Assembly: GCA_902778175.1 (NCBI GenBank)
Contig: CACYWT010000017.1
Location: 1 to 47,126 of the forward strand
Reading direction: 5' to 3'
Origin: an uncultured Ruminococcus sp.
Lineage (GTDB): Bacteria > Bacillota > Clostridia > Oscillospirales > Acutalibacteraceae
DNA: 47,126 bases
The notes beneath the pieces are model-generated. The model did not search any database. It worked only from the letters and a program-made list of their open reading frames with translations, and had not been told where the DNA came from. This document shows positions 16,850-26,345 of this stretch, piece by piece. The translations under genes were made by a program, and so were the position numbers. How positions within the stretch are numbered: position 1 is the stretch's first letter; each line of letters begins with the position of its first letter.

Positions 16850-16921
16850 ATTATGCATTATGCATTATGCATTATCAAAGTTATGCATTATCAAAGTTAT
16901 GCATTATCGAAGTTATGCATT
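16850..16921. repeat. ATTATGCATT decamers merging into 16-bp repeats
   Basis: Two and a half ATTATGCATT units pass into three 16-base units of GCATTATCAAAGTTAT (one with CGAAG). The block ends about 12 bases past the infB stop. Confidence 0.85.
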
Positions 16922-16933
16922 AAGATAGAAGTA

Positions 16934-19453
16934 TCACTCCGTGATCTGCTCCATCTCGTAAACCTCGAAAATGTCGCCTTCCTTTATGTCACTGTATTTG
17001 TCAAGCGTGATACCACATTCAAATCCCTGCGCAACTTCCTTTACACTGTCTTTGAACCTCTGTAACGACGCAATAGTGTCATCTGCTATGATGATGCCAT
17101 CTCTTACAACTCTGCACTGCGCTCCGCGTACAACCTTTCCGGTCAGTACATAGGATCCGGATACAAGCCCGACATTCGTGATCTTGTAGGTCTGACGTAC
17201 TTCGACCTTGCCAAGAAGATTCTCCCTGAACTTCGGCGCAAGCATTCCTTTCATCGCGGCTTCGATCTCTTCAATGCAGTCGTAGATTATGCGGTACAAA
17301 CGCATATCAACTCCGTCACGCTTTGCGTTTTCCTCCGCAACAGCGTCAGGCCGTACATTGAATCCTACTATTATCGCATTCGACGCCGATGCAAGCATTA
17401 CGTCGGATTCGCGTATCGCTCCGACAGCACTGTGTATTACATTTACCCTTACTTCTTCATTGGAGAGCTTCTCAAGCGACTGCCTTACGGCTTCTACAGA
17501 ACCCTGTACGTCTGCCTTGACTATGATCTTCAGCTCCTTCATTTCGCCAAGCTTCATCTGGTCAAACAGATTGTCAAGCGTTACCTTCGTCCTTGCATTG
17601 AAACGCTCTTCCTTCTCGGCGTCGCGTCTTTGGGCTACAAGCTCCCTCGCAAGACGCTCATCAGATACGGCGTTGAAAATATCACCGCCTGTCGGAACAT
17701 CGTCAAGACCCGTGATCTCTACCGGAACGGACGGACCTGCCGCCTTGACCTTTGCTCCCTTGTCATTGGTCATCGCTCTGACTCTGCCGACCGTTGTTCC
17801 TGCGACAACTATATCGCCGACATTCAGCGTACCGTTCTGTACAAGCATCGTCGCAACAGGACCTCTGCCCTTGTCAAGACGCGCTTCAATGACAGTACCC
17901 TTTGCGGCTCTGTCGGGATTAGCTTTAAGCTCCTTCATATCCGCAACAAGAAGTACCATCTCAAGAAGATCGTCAATACCTTCCTTTGTATGCGCGGAAA
18001 CAGGGATAACCGGAATATCTCCGCCCCATTCCTCAGGCACAAGCTCATGCTCGGTGAGCTGTGATTTTACTCTTTCAACATCTGCGCCGGGCTTGTCTAT
18101 CTTGTTTACCGCAACGATAATGGAAACTCCGGCAGCCTTCGCATGGTGTATAGCCTCGATCGTCTGCGGCATGATACCGTCGTCTGCGGCTACAACGAGA
18201 ATTGCGATATCCGTTACCTGTGCGCCTCTTGCGCGCATAGTCGTGAATGCTTCATGACCCGGCGTATCAAGGAATGTGATATCACGCTTGTTGATATTGA
18301 CTCTGTATGCGCCGATATGCTGTGTAATGCCGCCTGCCTCTGTCGCAGTAACGTGGGCATGACGTATAGCGTCAAGGAGCGATGTCTTTCCGTGGTCAAC
18401 ATGACCCATTACAACTACAACGGGCGCACGTTCAACGAGGTTCTCATCATCGTCCTCGCTGTCGTCGATGATCTTTTCCTCAATGGTTTCAATGACCTCT
18501 TTTTCAACCTTGGCATGAAATTCCATAGCCGCGAGAGACGCCGTATCGAAATCAATAACGTCATTCACGCTTGCCATAACGCCGAGCATCATAAGCTTTT
18601 TGATGACCTCGGCAGCGGTAGCCTTCAGACGGAGAGCAAGCTCACCGACTGTGATCTCATCAGGGATCTGTACCGTGATCGGTTTGTTCTTGCGGTCGTT
18701 AGCGATCCTGCGCAGACGCTCAGCCTCAGTTTCCTTGCGCGAATTGCGCGGCTTGCCCTTCTGCTGTGAGCGCTGGTTGATCTTCTGTTTCTGGTTAGTC
18801 GGCTCCTTGTGGAGCTTTTCGCTTGCAAGACGATCATACTTTTCGTTATATTTATCTATGTTGATATTGGACGCACGGGTATTGATGACCTTGCCCCTGT
18901 TTTCGCTCACCTTGGAGTTATCCTCAGTCACCGCCTCGCTGCGGTCAAGCTTTTTGCCGGTAAGGATATGAGTTTCCTGCTTGGGTCTTGCCAGCGCAGG
19001 CTGTTTCTGTTTTTTCTGTTTCTTATCCTTAGCCTGCTGAGCCTGCTTTTTCTGTTCAGGCTGCTGCTGGGGCTGAGTCTGAGCCTGTTTTTTCTGCTCA
19101 GACTGAGGTTTCTTTTCGGTTTTTGGTGCAGCCGGCTGATCGGTTTTTTTCTGCTGCGCAGTCTTGGCGCTGTCGGCTTTCGGCTGTTTATCCTTTGTTT
19201 TTTCTTCCTTTTTCGCCTTGGCAGCCGGAGCAGGCTTTTCCTCTGTCGGTTCATTGGCGCTTGCATAATATTCGTTAAGATCCGGAAGCATTGTCTTATG
19301 GGTAAAATACTCAAATATGATATTGAGCTCCTCGCTTGTCAGCACAGCTCCGGATTTTTTATTTACATTAAGGTAGGTTTTCAGTACCTCTGAAACCTCC
19401 TTACTGGTAACATTCAGATTTTTTGCGATCTCACTGAGTTTATATTTTATCAT
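16934..19453 (-). CDS. infB: Translation initiation factor IF-2
   Basis: IF-2 is the GTPase that brings initiator tRNA to the 30S subunit and promotes subunit joining. The 839-residue protein has an N-terminal IF2_N domain (1-50), a long Lys/Gln/Glu/Pro-rich low-complexity linker (about 65-245), a second IF2_N-like domain (about 258-308), then the G domain with GHVDHGKT (350-357), DTPGHE and NKID, and the C-terminal domains II-IV ending in [24 protein letters not shown]. It is last in the rimP-nusA-ylxR-ylxQ-infB operon, 20 bases after ylxQ. rbfA, which often follows infB in Firmicutes, is absent here. Confidence 0.98.
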   Translation of the reverse strand: MIKYKLSEIAKNLNVTSKEVSEVLKTYLNVNKKSGAVLTSEELNIIFEYFTHKTMLPDLNEYYASANEPTEEKPAPAAKAKKEEKTKDKQPKADSAKTAQQKKTDQPAAPKTEKKPQSEQKKQAQTQPQQQPEQKKQAQQAKDKKQKKQKQPALARPKQETHILTGKKLDRSEAVTEDNSKVSENRGKVINTRASNINIDKYNEKYDRLASEKLHKEPTNQKQKINQRSQQKGKPRNSRKETEAERLRRIANDRKNKPITVQIPDEITVGELALRLKATAAEVIKKLMMLGVMASVNDVIDFDTASLAAMEFHAKVEKEVIETIEEKIIDDSEDDDENLVERAPVVVVMGHVDHGKTSLLDAIRHAHVTATEAGGITQHIGAYRVNINKRDITFLDTPGHEAFTTMRARGAQVTDIAILVVAADDGIMPQTIEAIHHAKAAGVSIIVAVNKIDKPGADVERVKSQLTEHELVPEEWGGDIPVIPVSAHTKEGIDDLLEMVLLVADMKELKANPDRAAKGTVIEARLDKGRGPVATMLVQNGTLNVGDIVVAGTTVGRVRAMTNDKGAKVKAAGPSVPVEITGLDDVPTGGDIFNAVSDERLARELVAQRRDAEKEERFNARTKVTLDNLFDQMKLGEMKELKIIVKADVQGSVEAVRQSLEKLSNEEVRVNVIHSAVGAIRESDVMLASASNAIIVGFNVRPDAVAEENAKRDGVDMRLYRIIYDCIEEIEAAMKGMLAPKFRENLLGKVEVRQTYKITNVGLVSGSYVLTGKVVRGAQCRVVRDGIIIADDTIASLQRFKDSVKEVAQGFECGITLDKYSDIKEGDIFEVYEMEQITE

Positions 19454-19473
19454 ATAATCAATTCCTCCTGTCT

Positions 19474-19776
19474 TTATTCGCCGCAGAGCGTTTTCATTTT
19501 TTCGGCAAAGCCCTTATCATTCACCGCGACTATGCCTGTCAGCTTTCCGACAGAAGCGCCGAGCGTTTCCATCGGTATATTCAAAACGATCGTCCGTACC
19601 TGAGAGTCCCCGGATATTCTCATTGCGCTGCGCTTTGTGCGTTCCGAAAGGTCGCTTGCAAGCAGCAGCAGTCTGCATTTTCCGCTGCGCATCGAATCCG
19701 CTGCAGCGTCGAAGCCGAGGGATAGTTTTCCCGCGCGCCTCGCAATTCCAAGTAACGGCAGCAGCTTTTCATTCAT
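19474..19776 (-). CDS. ylxQ: L7Ae/L30e-family RNA-binding protein YlxQ
   Basis: A 100-residue protein with the L7Ae-like fold: [17 protein letters not shown] near the start and [16 protein letters not shown] in the centre. YlxQ proteins are kink-turn-type RNA binders encoded between nusA and infB in Firmicutes; their target here is unknown. It lies 83 bases after ylxR, the largest gap inside the operon. Confidence 0.9.
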   Translation of the reverse strand: MNEKLLPLLGIARRAGKLSLGFDAAADSMRSGKCRLLLLASDLSERTKRSAMRISGDSQVRTIVLNIPMETLGASVGKLTGIVAVNDKGFAEKMKTLCGE

Positions 19777-19859
19777 TTTGACTGATCACTCTTTCCGGAC
19801 TAACCGATTATTTTTATTATCCGAAGGATATCCTCCGCCGAAAACGGGGGATCCTTTTT

Positions 19860-20144
19860 TTATTCAGCGGCAAGCTCCCTTCCGAGCTGTTCATACACCT
19901 CGTCGGGGATACTGCACGAAAACGCTTTTTCAAGTCTGCGGGCTTTTTTTGCCTTTGCCAGACAGTCGGGATCCTTACACAGATATGCTCCGCGTCCGGG
20001 CTTTTTGCCTGTCAGGTCTACCGATATTTCTCCGCTGTTTTCAGCGTTTTCGGGTGCTTTCACGATTCTGACAAGCTCTCGTTTTTCCTTCATTTCCGCA
20101 CAGCCCGTACATTTTCTCATCGGTATTTTTTTCTGATGCATCAT
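19860..20144 (-). CDS. ylxR: YlxR family RNA-binding protein
   Basis: A 94-residue basic protein with the YlxR signature: PMRKCTGCAEMKEKRELVRIV, DLTGKKPGRGAYLCKD and CLAKAKKARRLEKAFSCSIP. YlxR has the DUF448 fold and is proposed to bind RNA or act as a nucleoid-associated regulator. Two adjacent ATGs start the frame; GGAGG is three bases from the first and six from the second (20141), so the second may be used. It lies 42 bases after nusA. Confidence 0.92.
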   Translation of the reverse strand: MMHQKKIPMRKCTGCAEMKEKRELVRIVKAPENAENSGEISVDLTGKKPGRGAYLCKDPDCLAKAKKARRLEKAFSCSIPDEVYEQLGRELAAE

Positions 20145-20186
20145 GTTCCTCCCGGTTTCCTTTTTGCTCGCAGTCAGGTAATAATG

Positions 20187-21410
20187 TTATTCCTCTTCTG
20201 CGCTCTGTTCTTCCGGTATGATTTCCCCGGCAGTTTCATCTCCGGCGGATACTTCTTCTGTTTCAGCGCCGGTATCCTGCTCCCCGATCTCCCCGGCAGA
20301 GTCGTCTTTCTTTTCCTCAGCCGCAGGGAAATCGTCCTCCTCATCTTCTCCGAAGAAACCGCTTTCGGGGCGGATATCTATTTTCCAGCCCGTAAGCTTT
20401 GCGGCAAGACGGACATTCTGTCCCTTATTGCCTATTGCAAGTGAGAGCTGGCTGTCGGGTACAGTAGCCTTACATACTTTTTCTCCGCTCGGATCAAGCG
20501 CCACCTTGACAACATCAGCAGGCGAAAGCGCCTTTTTGATAAATTCAACGGGATCCTCGCTGTATTCGATTATATCTATTTTCTCACCGCCGAGCTGGCT
20601 CACTATCGTGCTTACTCTCTGACCCTTGGGGCCTATGCACGCTCCCACAGCGTCTACCTCGCTGTCATTGCTGAACACAGCGATCTTGGTTCTGGAGCCT
20701 GCTTCTCTTGAGACCGACTTGATCTGTACAGTTCCGTCGAATATTTCGGGTACCTGTTCCTCGAAAAGTCTTTTCACGAGATCGGGGTGTGTGCGCGAGA
20801 TGATCGCTCTCGGACCCCTGTCGCCGGTCTTTACGTTTACTACATATACTTTGATAAGATCGCCCACATTCAGCACCTCGCCTGCGACCTGATCGTTTTT
20901 CGGCAGTACTGCTATAGCCTTGCCGAGGCGGAGCATCGCATTTCCCGTATTGGGATCGACCTGTTCAACGGTTGCCGTAACTATATCCTGCAGCTTGCTC
21001 TGATATTCGGAGAGTGCCTGTTCCTTCTCTCCGTCGCGTATACCCTGACGGATCATATTTCTTGCAGTCATAACGGCTATTCTTCCGAAATTCTTCGGAT
21101 CGAGCGCGATCCCGACCTTATCGCCTATTTCTGCGGAGGCGCTGATCTTTCTTGCCTGTTCGAGAGATATCTCGCGGTTTATATCGGTTACCTCCTCGCA
21201 GACAGTCTTGTTGAGTCTTGCCTGGAGCTTTCCGGTATCTTTGTTGAATTCAACGGTAACGTCGTCGTTTCCGCCGTAGGAATTTTTGCAGGCTGTTACT
21301 ATCGCCTTGCTTATCTGAGATATCATAAATTCGGCTGGTATGCCCTTTTCCTTTTCGATAAGCTTCAGAGCCTCAAACAGATTCTCTTCCGGTTCTTTAT
21401 TTTTTTTCAT
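20187..21410 (-). CDS. nusA: Transcription termination/antitermination factor NusA
   Basis: NusA binds RNA polymerase and stimulates pausing and intrinsic termination. The 407-residue protein has the N-terminal polymerase-binding domain (1-130), the S1 domain (about 135-200, GDLIKVYVVNVKTGDRGPRAIISRTHP), KH1 (CIGPKGQRV) and KH2 (AIGNKGQNVRLAAKLTGWKIDIR). An acidic Glu-rich tail of about 60 residues follows, and the AR repeats of proteobacterial NusA are missing, as is normal in Firmicutes. GGAGG lies upstream of the ATG, and rimP ends 23 bases before it. Confidence 0.97.
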   Translation of the reverse strand: MKKNKEPEENLFEALKLIEKEKGIPAEFMISQISKAIVTACKNSYGGNDDVTVEFNKDTGKLQARLNKTVCEEVTDINREISLEQARKISASAEIGDKVGIALDPKNFGRIAVMTARNMIRQGIRDGEKEQALSEYQSKLQDIVTATVEQVDPNTGNAMLRLGKAIAVLPKNDQVAGEVLNVGDLIKVYVVNVKTGDRGPRAIISRTHPDLVKRLFEEQVPEIFDGTVQIKSVSREAGSRTKIAVFSNDSEVDAVGACIGPKGQRVSTIVSQLGGEKIDIIEYSEDPVEFIKKALSPADVVKVALDPSGEKVCKATVPDSQLSLAIGNKGQNVRLAAKLTGWKIDIRPESGFFGEDEEDDFPAAEEKKDDSAGEIGEQDTGAETEEVSAGDETAGEIIPEEQSAEEE

Positions 21411-21433
21411 TTTCCTTATGCCTCCGTTTATTA

Positions 21434-21904
21434 TTAAATATTGAAGTCGTCCAGTTTAATATATACTGTGTCTTTCTTTTTTATGACGGTTTCTTCTCCC
21501 TGCTCCGACATGATCTCCACTGTTTCCTTATCGTGGGCGATCAGAGTTCCTTTTATATCCCTGTTTCCTGATCCGTCGGGGCGTATAAGCTTTATCATGA
21601 CGGGCGCGCCGATAAATCGGTCAAAATGCCGGTCGAGCAGCAATTCTCTTTCTATCCCCGGCGACGATACTTCCAGTATGTAGTTGCCCTCTATGGGGTC
21701 AAGCTCATCAAGCGGCGCATCTATCGCCCTTGTGACCGTTTCGCAGTCCTCTATGGTAACTCCCTCGTCTTTGTCTATGTATATCCTCAGATACCACAAA
21801 GCTCCTTCTTTTACATACCTCACGTCCCACAGCGTAAGCCCCAGCCCCTCGACTATCGGCTCCACTAACTCCGTCACTTCCGCTACTGTATTCTTCTTTG
21901 CCAA
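21434..21904 (-). CDS. rimP: Ribosome maturation factor RimP (TTG start)
   Basis: RimP helps assemble the 30S subunit. The 156-residue protein has the VEPIVEGLGLTLWDVRYV start of the N-domain, LRIYIDKDEGVTIEDCETVTRAIDAPLDE and the hallmark YILEVSSPGIERELL. The open frame continues upstream to 22090, but the extra 62 residues (MYSERSRRRSDQRE...) are translated dispersed repeat. The TTG at 21902-21904 has GGGAGGATCAAA immediately upstream, and LAKKNTVAEVTEL matches family N-termini. First gene of the nusA-infB operon. Confidence 0.93.
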   Translation of the reverse strand: MAKKNTVAEVTELVEPIVEGLGLTLWDVRYVKEGALWYLRIYIDKDEGVTIEDCETVTRAIDAPLDELDPIEGNYILEVSSPGIERELLLDRHFDRFIGAPVMIKLIRPDGSGNRDIKGTLIAHDKETVEIMSEQGEETVIKKKDTVYIKLDDFNI

Positions 21905-22285
21905 TTTGATCCTCCCTCTCCCCGGCTGCCTCCCCGGACTGCCCTTCCCGGGCTGCCCTTCCCGGGCTGCCGCCCGGACCTGCCCGGGGCTCCTCGCCCC
22001 GGACCCTCGGCAGGGAGCAAGCTCCCTGCACCCACGCACTTCGTGCTTTTCGCGTTGGTCGCTGCGCCTCCGGCTCCGCTCTGAATACAAGGCGGCAGTT
22101 CACTGGTCGCGGTTTTTACTAACTGACAACCACAGCTTTATAGTCGGATCCCGACAGAACTGTCAACGCGAACTGACACCGGCGGCACTCCGGCGCGAAC
22201 TGAGAGCGCAGGCACTGCGCTCTTTAAAAAGGCTTGACCTAAACTTTCAGTTCTGTTTCCCATGAGTTTCTTCCCGGCTCCGCCG
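21905..22285 (-). repeat. Hairpin-rich dispersed repeat forming the rimP leader
   Basis: Read toward rimP, the GC-rich part (22029 to 21910) has GCAGGGAGC-TT-GCTCCCTGC (22010-22029), a GGGGC-GAGGA-GCCCC hairpin, CCGGGC-GGCA-GCCCGG and two 14-base GGGAAGGGCAGCCC-type units, ending at the ribosome site. Upstream are the shared CGGAGCCGGAGGCGCAGCG block and TTAGTAAAAACCGCG segment (22049-22139), GTCGG-ATC-CCGAC (22143-22155), GACAG-AA-CTGTC (22153-22164), a damaged CCGGCG-GCA hairpin (22179-22193), GCGCAG-GCA-CTGCGC (22206-22220) and a fragment (22213-22275) matching 16714-16770 of copy A. The gap contains no gene. Confidence 0.82.
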
Positions 22286-22287
22286 CC

Positions 22288-22336
22288 ATTATGCATTATG
22301 CATTATGCATTATGCATTATCAAAGTTATGCATTAT
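22288..22336. repeat. ATTATGCATT tandem repeat
   Basis: Three to four decamers followed by a CAAAGTTATGCATTAT unit, the same order as at 16850-16921. Confidence 0.85.
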
Positions 22337-22352
22337 ATATGGATTGTATATA

Positions 22353-22384
22353 AGTAAAAGAGTGGGTCGCCCCACTCTTTTACT
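22353..22384 (-). terminator. Perfect 14-bp hairpin downstream of rmuC / at the start of the rimP leader
   Basis: AGTAAAAGAGTGGG pairs perfectly with CCCACTCTTTTACT; the minus-strand loop is GCGA, a GNRA tetraloop. The 3' side ends in CUUUUACUUAUAU. It may terminate rmuC transcripts, but it also lies just inside the transcript of the promoter at 22407-22435, where it could act as an attenuator. Confidence 0.7.
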
Positions 22385-22406
22385 AACCTCCATAATTACT
22401 TTACAT

Positions 22407-22435
22407 ATTTTAGCATACAAAAATAAAATATGCAA
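22407..22435 (-). promoter_or_regulatory. Extended -10 promoter facing rimP-nusA-infB
   Basis: On the minus strand TTGCAT (22430-22435), 17 bases, then TGC-TAAAAT (-10 at 22407-22412). It points to rimP, whose start is about 500 bases away through a hairpin and the repeat block. Confidence 0.7.
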
Positions 22436-22475
22436 GTGTTTTTTGGGTTTTGATCAAAAATATCCCGTAAAAAAA

Positions 22476-23588
22476 TCATTCGCCCTCCGGGAGTTCAAGT
22501 TCTTCAAGCTTTCTGAGCTGTTTGTTCATCTGCCTCGTCCGTACACCGACAAGCGTTTCCAGACTTATCTGGGTCTTTTCAAGATTACTCTGCGTTTCTC
22601 CGAGAACTTCCGCAAATGTCGCAAATTCCTTTTTGATATTGCCGAGAATATCCCATATCTCATGGCTGCGCTTCTCTATCGCAAGCGTCTTGAAGCCCAT
22701 CTGCAATGCATTGAGTATCGCGGACATCGTTGACGGTCCTGCAATACTGACGTGATATTCGCGCTGCACACTGTCCACAAGTCCGCTGTTCACTACCTCG
22801 GCATATAAACCCTCGAACGGAATGAACATTATCCCGAATTCCGTCGTGTCCGGCGGTGAAATATATTTTTCGCTGATATCCTTTGCATTCTTTTTTATCG
22901 CGTTTTCAAGCTCATTCCACGCTTTCGCCGCCTGCTTCTTATCGCCTGTTTCATACGCCTCCTGCAAGGCTGTGTATTTGTCGGCATTGAATTTTGAATC
23001 TATCGGAAGATAAATATACTCTCCCTCGCCGCCGCCCGGCAGCTTTACGGCAAATTCGACCCTGTTTCTGCTTCCGGGAACTGTTGCGACGTTTTCCTCA
23101 TACTGTCCCGGCGAAAGAATATCGCTGAGTATCGCGCCGAGCTGTATCTCTCCGAAAATACCCCTCTTCTTGACGTTCGACAGGACGTTTTTGAGATCGC
23201 CTACTCCCTTTGCAAGCTCCTGCATTTCTCCGAGTCCGCTGTATACCGCCTTCAGACTGTCATTGACCGTCTTGAAGGATTCGTTTATCCTTTTGTCAAG
23301 CGTTTCCTGCAGCCTGACGTCCACCGTCCCTCTGATTTCGGCAAGCTGTCTGTTGTTGTCCTCGCGCAGCCTTTCAAGCTCACGCTTCATAGCTTCTATC
23401 TCCCTGACCTGGACGTCGCCCGTCAGCTTCTGGGATTCCCTCAGTCCGTCGCCGAGAGCCTTGACATTGCTGTTGATATTATTATTTATCTCCTGCCTGA
23501 GATCACTCTGCGATCTCAGCAGAAGTACAAGTATTATAAGCAGAAGAATAAGCGATGCCGCGGCAGTGATCATTATGACCGTTTCCAT
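22476..23588 (-). CDS. rmuC: DNA recombination protein RmuC
   Basis: RmuC is a membrane-anchored coiled-coil protein with a nuclease-like core that limits DNA rearrangement; its mechanism is not settled. The 370-residue protein has an N-terminal membrane segment (about 4-25), a coiled coil (25-115) and the RmuC core: NVKKRGIFGEIQLGAILSDILSPGQYEENV, YIYLPIDSKFNADKY, KYISPPDTTEFGIMFIPFEGLYAEV and AGPSTMSAILNALQMGF. Length is at the short end of the family. It follows clpB by 13 bases and is probably co-transcribed. Confidence 0.94.
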   Translation of the reverse strand: METVIMITAAASLILLLIILVLLLRSQSDLRQEINNNINSNVKALGDGLRESQKLTGDVQVREIEAMKRELERLREDNNRQLAEIRGTVDVRLQETLDKRINESFKTVNDSLKAVYSGLGEMQELAKGVGDLKNVLSNVKKRGIFGEIQLGAILSDILSPGQYEENVATVPGSRNRVEFAVKLPGGGEGEYIYLPIDSKFNADKYTALQEAYETGDKKQAAKAWNELENAIKKNAKDISEKYISPPDTTEFGIMFIPFEGLYAEVVNSGLVDSVQREYHVSIAGPSTMSAILNALQMGFKTLAIEKRSHEIWDILGNIKKEFATFAEVLGETQSNLEKTQISLETLVGVRTRQMNKQLRKLEELELPEGE

Positions 23589-23601
23589 CTGAGATCACCC
23601 C

Positions 23602-26211
23602 TTACCCGTTCGGAGTTTCAAGCGTTACCGTCAGCGCATTGTCCTCCATATCAACGACCAGTGTTGTTTCGGGAGCAGGATCCTCCGCTATTATCTTGCG
23701 CGCAAGAAGTGTTTCGACATGGGACTGCAAATATCTTTTCAGCGGTCTTGCGCCGTAGATCGGATCATATCCGTTATCGGCAATATACGCCTTTGCCTCG
23801 TCCGTAACGCGGATACTGAGCTGCTTGTCCGCAAGACGTTTGCCCAGCTCCTTTATCAGCAGATCGAGTATTCCGAATATATTGTCCTTCGTGAGCGGCT
23901 TATAGAATACCGTTTCGTCCAGACGGTTAAGAAATTCCGGACGGAAACTGCGTTTCAGTATATTTGTAACGCCTTTGCGGGCATCCTCGTTTATCTCGCC
24001 GTTTTCGTTGATGCCGTCAAGTATAAGATCAGAACCGAGATTAGATGTAAGAATGATTATCGTATTCTTGAAATCAACGGTTTTTCCCTGACTGTCGGTA
24101 ACTCTGCCGTCATCAAGCACCTGTAAAAGCACATTGAATACATCGGGGTGCGCTTTCTCGACCTCATCAAAAAGGATAACGGCATAGGGTTTTCTGCGCA
24201 CAGCCTCGGTAAGCTGACCGCCCTCGTCATAGCCGACATATCCGGGAGGCGCTCCGATAAGTCTTGATACGGAATGTTTCTCCATATATTCGCTCATATC
24301 AAGACGGATCATATTATGCTCGTCATCAAACAGCGCCTCGGCAAGCGCCTTGGCAAGCTCTGTCTTTCCGACGCCGGTAGGACCGAGGAACAGGAACGAA
24401 CCGATCGGTCTTTTCGGATCCTGTATTCCTGCGCGTGAACGAAGTATTGCGTCGGAAACCTTTTCGACAGCCTCGTCCTGACCGATAACTCTCTTGTGCA
24501 GGGTATCTCCGAGATGCAGCAGCTTTTCCCTTTCGCCCTCCATCAGCTTTGCAACGGGGATTCCCGTCCAGCGCGCAACGATACGGGCGATCTCCTCCTC
24601 TGTCACGCGGTCGCGCAGAAGAGTATTCTTATTATTTTCCGCGATCTTTTCTTCCTCTTCAAGAGCCTTCTGCAGCGGCGGCAGCTTGCCGTATTTCAGC
24701 TCGGCAGCCTTTCCGAGATCATATTCGTTCTGAGCCTTTTCTATTGCGGCATTAGTCTGTTCTATTTCCTCGCGGAGTTTCTGTACCTTTTCGATAGCCT
24801 GTTTTTCGTTATCCCATTTTGCCTTCATGCCGTTGAATTTATCGCGCAGATTTGCAAGCTCCTCGCGTATCTGCGAAAGATGCTCTGCGGAGAGCTTATC
24901 TGTTTCCTTTTGCAGACCTGCCTCTTCTATTTCAAGCTGCATGATCTTATGCGAAATAGAATCCATTTCCACGGGCATACTGTTTATTTCCGTCTTGATA
25001 AGCGCGCAAGCCTCGTCAACGAGGTCGATAGCCTTATCCGGCAGGAAACGGTCGGAGATATATCTGTCCGAAAGCACAGCCGCGGCGATAAGCGCCTGAT
25101 CCTGTATTTTTACGCCGTGATAGACCTCATATCTTTCTTTCAGACCGCGCATGATAGAGATACAGTCCTCGACCGTGGGTTCATCGACAAGAACCGGCTG
25201 GAAACGTCTTTCGAGAGCAGGATCCTTTTCTATATACATATGATATTCGTTGAGTGTAGTTGCGCCTATGCAGTGCAGTTCTCCGCGCGCAAGCATAGGC
25301 TTGAGCAGATTGCCTGCGTCCATTGCGCCGTCGCTTTTGCCTGCGCCGACAATGGTATGAAGCTCGTCGATAAAGAGAATGATATTGCCGTCGCTCTTTT
25401 TTACTTCATTGAGCACAGCCTTGAGTCTTTCCTCAAATTCGCCGCGGAATTTTGCTCCTGCGATAAGCGCGCCCATATCGAGAGAGAAGAGCTTGCGGTT
25501 TTTCAGATTATCCGGAACATCTCCGCGGACTATACGCAGCGCAAGAGCCTCTGCAATAGCGGTCTTACCGACGCCGGGTTCACCGATAAGGCAGGGATTA
25601 TTTTTTGTTTTACGGGAGAGAATACGGATAACATTGCGTATTTCGTCATCTCTGCCGATAACAGGGTCAAGTTTTTGCTGACGGGCAAGCTCAACGAGAT
25701 CCTGACCGTATTTTTGCAGCACGTTGTAGGTTTCCTCGGGGTTATCCGTTGTAACGCGCTGATTGCCGCGGACATCTTTCAGGGCTTCGAGGAAAGACGC
25801 GGAGGATATACCGCTGTCCTTCAGCACTGATCTGATATTATCCTGCGGCTTTTCGAGTATGCCGAGGAAGATATGTTCGACGGAGATATAATCGTCGTGC
25901 ATATTCTGCGCAATTTTTTCCGCCTCTTTGAAAGCGTTATCCGTTTCCTGAGAGATATAGATATTGTTTGCGCTGTAGCCGCTGCCGCTGATCTTAGGCA
26001 GCTTATTGATCTCGTCCTCAAGACGTTTTGAAAGAGCCTGAGCCGATACGTTCATTTTTTTCAGCATTTCCGCGATAAGTCCGTCCGGCTTACCGACGAG
26101 GGCGGAGAGGATATGCTCCTGTCTTATCTGCTGATTACCGTTTTCGGCGGACAGAGCCTGGGCATCTTTCAGAGCCTCGATACTTTTCTGTGTAAATTTC
26201 TGAAGATCCAT
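23602..26211 (-). CDS. clpB: ATP-dependent chaperone ClpB
   Basis: ClpB is the disaggregase that works with DnaK (encoded about 7 kb away). The 869-residue protein has the double Clp N-domain (1-145), AAA-1 with GEPGVGKTA (about 205), the coiled-coil middle domain (about 405-525), AAA-2 with GPTGVGKTE (about 605) and the C-terminal D2-small domain with [20 protein letters not shown]. No IGF/IGL ClpP-binding loop is seen, as expected for ClpB. No CIRCE or CtsR box is visible upstream; a sigma-A promoter is present. Confidence 0.98.
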   Translation of the reverse strand: MDLQKFTQKSIEALKDAQALSAENGNQQIRQEHILSALVGKPDGLIAEMLKKMNVSAQALSKRLEDEINKLPKISGSGYSANNIYISQETDNAFKEAEKIAQNMHDDYISVEHIFLGILEKPQDNIRSVLKDSGISSASFLEALKDVRGNQRVTTDNPEETYNVLQKYGQDLVELARQQKLDPVIGRDDEIRNVIRILSRKTKNNPCLIGEPGVGKTAIAEALALRIVRGDVPDNLKNRKLFSLDMGALIAGAKFRGEFEERLKAVLNEVKKSDGNIILFIDELHTIVGAGKSDGAMDAGNLLKPMLARGELHCIGATTLNEYHMYIEKDPALERRFQPVLVDEPTVEDCISIMRGLKERYEVYHGVKIQDQALIAAAVLSDRYISDRFLPDKAIDLVDEACALIKTEINSMPVEMDSISHKIMQLEIEEAGLQKETDKLSAEHLSQIREELANLRDKFNGMKAKWDNEKQAIEKVQKLREEIEQTNAAIEKAQNEYDLGKAAELKYGKLPPLQKALEEEEKIAENNKNTLLRDRVTEEEIARIVARWTGIPVAKLMEGEREKLLHLGDTLHKRVIGQDEAVEKVSDAILRSRAGIQDPKRPIGSFLFLGPTGVGKTELAKALAEALFDDEHNMIRLDMSEYMEKHSVSRLIGAPPGYVGYDEGGQLTEAVRRKPYAVILFDEVEKAHPDVFNVLLQVLDDGRVTDSQGKTVDFKNTIIILTSNLGSDLILDGINENGEINEDARKGVTNILKRSFRPEFLNRLDETVFYKPLTKDNIFGILDLLIKELGKRLADKQLSIRVTDEAKAYIADNGYDPIYGARPLKRYLQSHVETLLARKIIAEDPAPETTLVVDMEDNALTVTLETPNG

Positions 26212-26244
26212 AGAAATTACCTCTTTCCTTTAATAATCATTTAT

Positions 26245-26273
26245 ATTCTATCACTATTTTTCAAAACTATCAA
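26245..26273 (-). promoter_or_regulatory. Sigma-A promoter of clpB-rmuC
   Basis: Minus-strand TTGATA (26268-26273), 17 bases, TAGAAT (26245-26250), 33 bases before the clpB start. The -35 overlaps an imperfect inverted repeat (TCAAA at 26261, CAATATTG centre, TTTGA at 26281) that could be an operator; no known heat-shock operator matches it. Confidence 0.7.
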
Positions 26274-26311
26274 TATTGTATTTGACAGAAGAAAAAACAT
26301 ATAATATTATT

Positions 26312-26345
26312 ATAATGCATAATTCATAATGCATAATGCATAATG
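26312..26345. repeat. ATTATGCATT-type tandem repeat (reverse reading)
   Basis: CATAATTCATAATGCATAATGCATAAT immediately abuts the hairpin array to its right. Confidence 0.8.

Noticed and set aside
16850-16921. CRISPR-like look of the decamer and 16-mer repeats
   Set aside because: The units are directly tandem with no unique spacers of constant length, and no cas gene is nearby.
17289-18257. 322-codon Ser/Thr-rich open frame antisense to infB, and a similar one at 10710-11639 antisense to the UPF0210 gene
   Set aside because: Both mirror long conserved genes and have the low-complexity composition typical of antisense frames.
22360-22376. GTG-started leader peptide (VGRPTLLL...) after GGAGG in the rimP leader
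   Set aside because: Spacing from GGAGG is long, the frame runs into the ATTATGCATT repeat, and there is no sign of coding constraint.
24496-25830. 444-codon open frame on the + strand opposite clpB
   Set aside because: It is fully antisense to the conserved clpB, has no ribosome site or recognisable domain, and its composition mirrors the codon bias of clpB.
26261-26285. CtsR or CIRCE operator at clpB
   Set aside because: No GGTCAAA direct repeats and no TTAGCACTC/GAGTGCTAA pair; only a loose inverted repeat is present.
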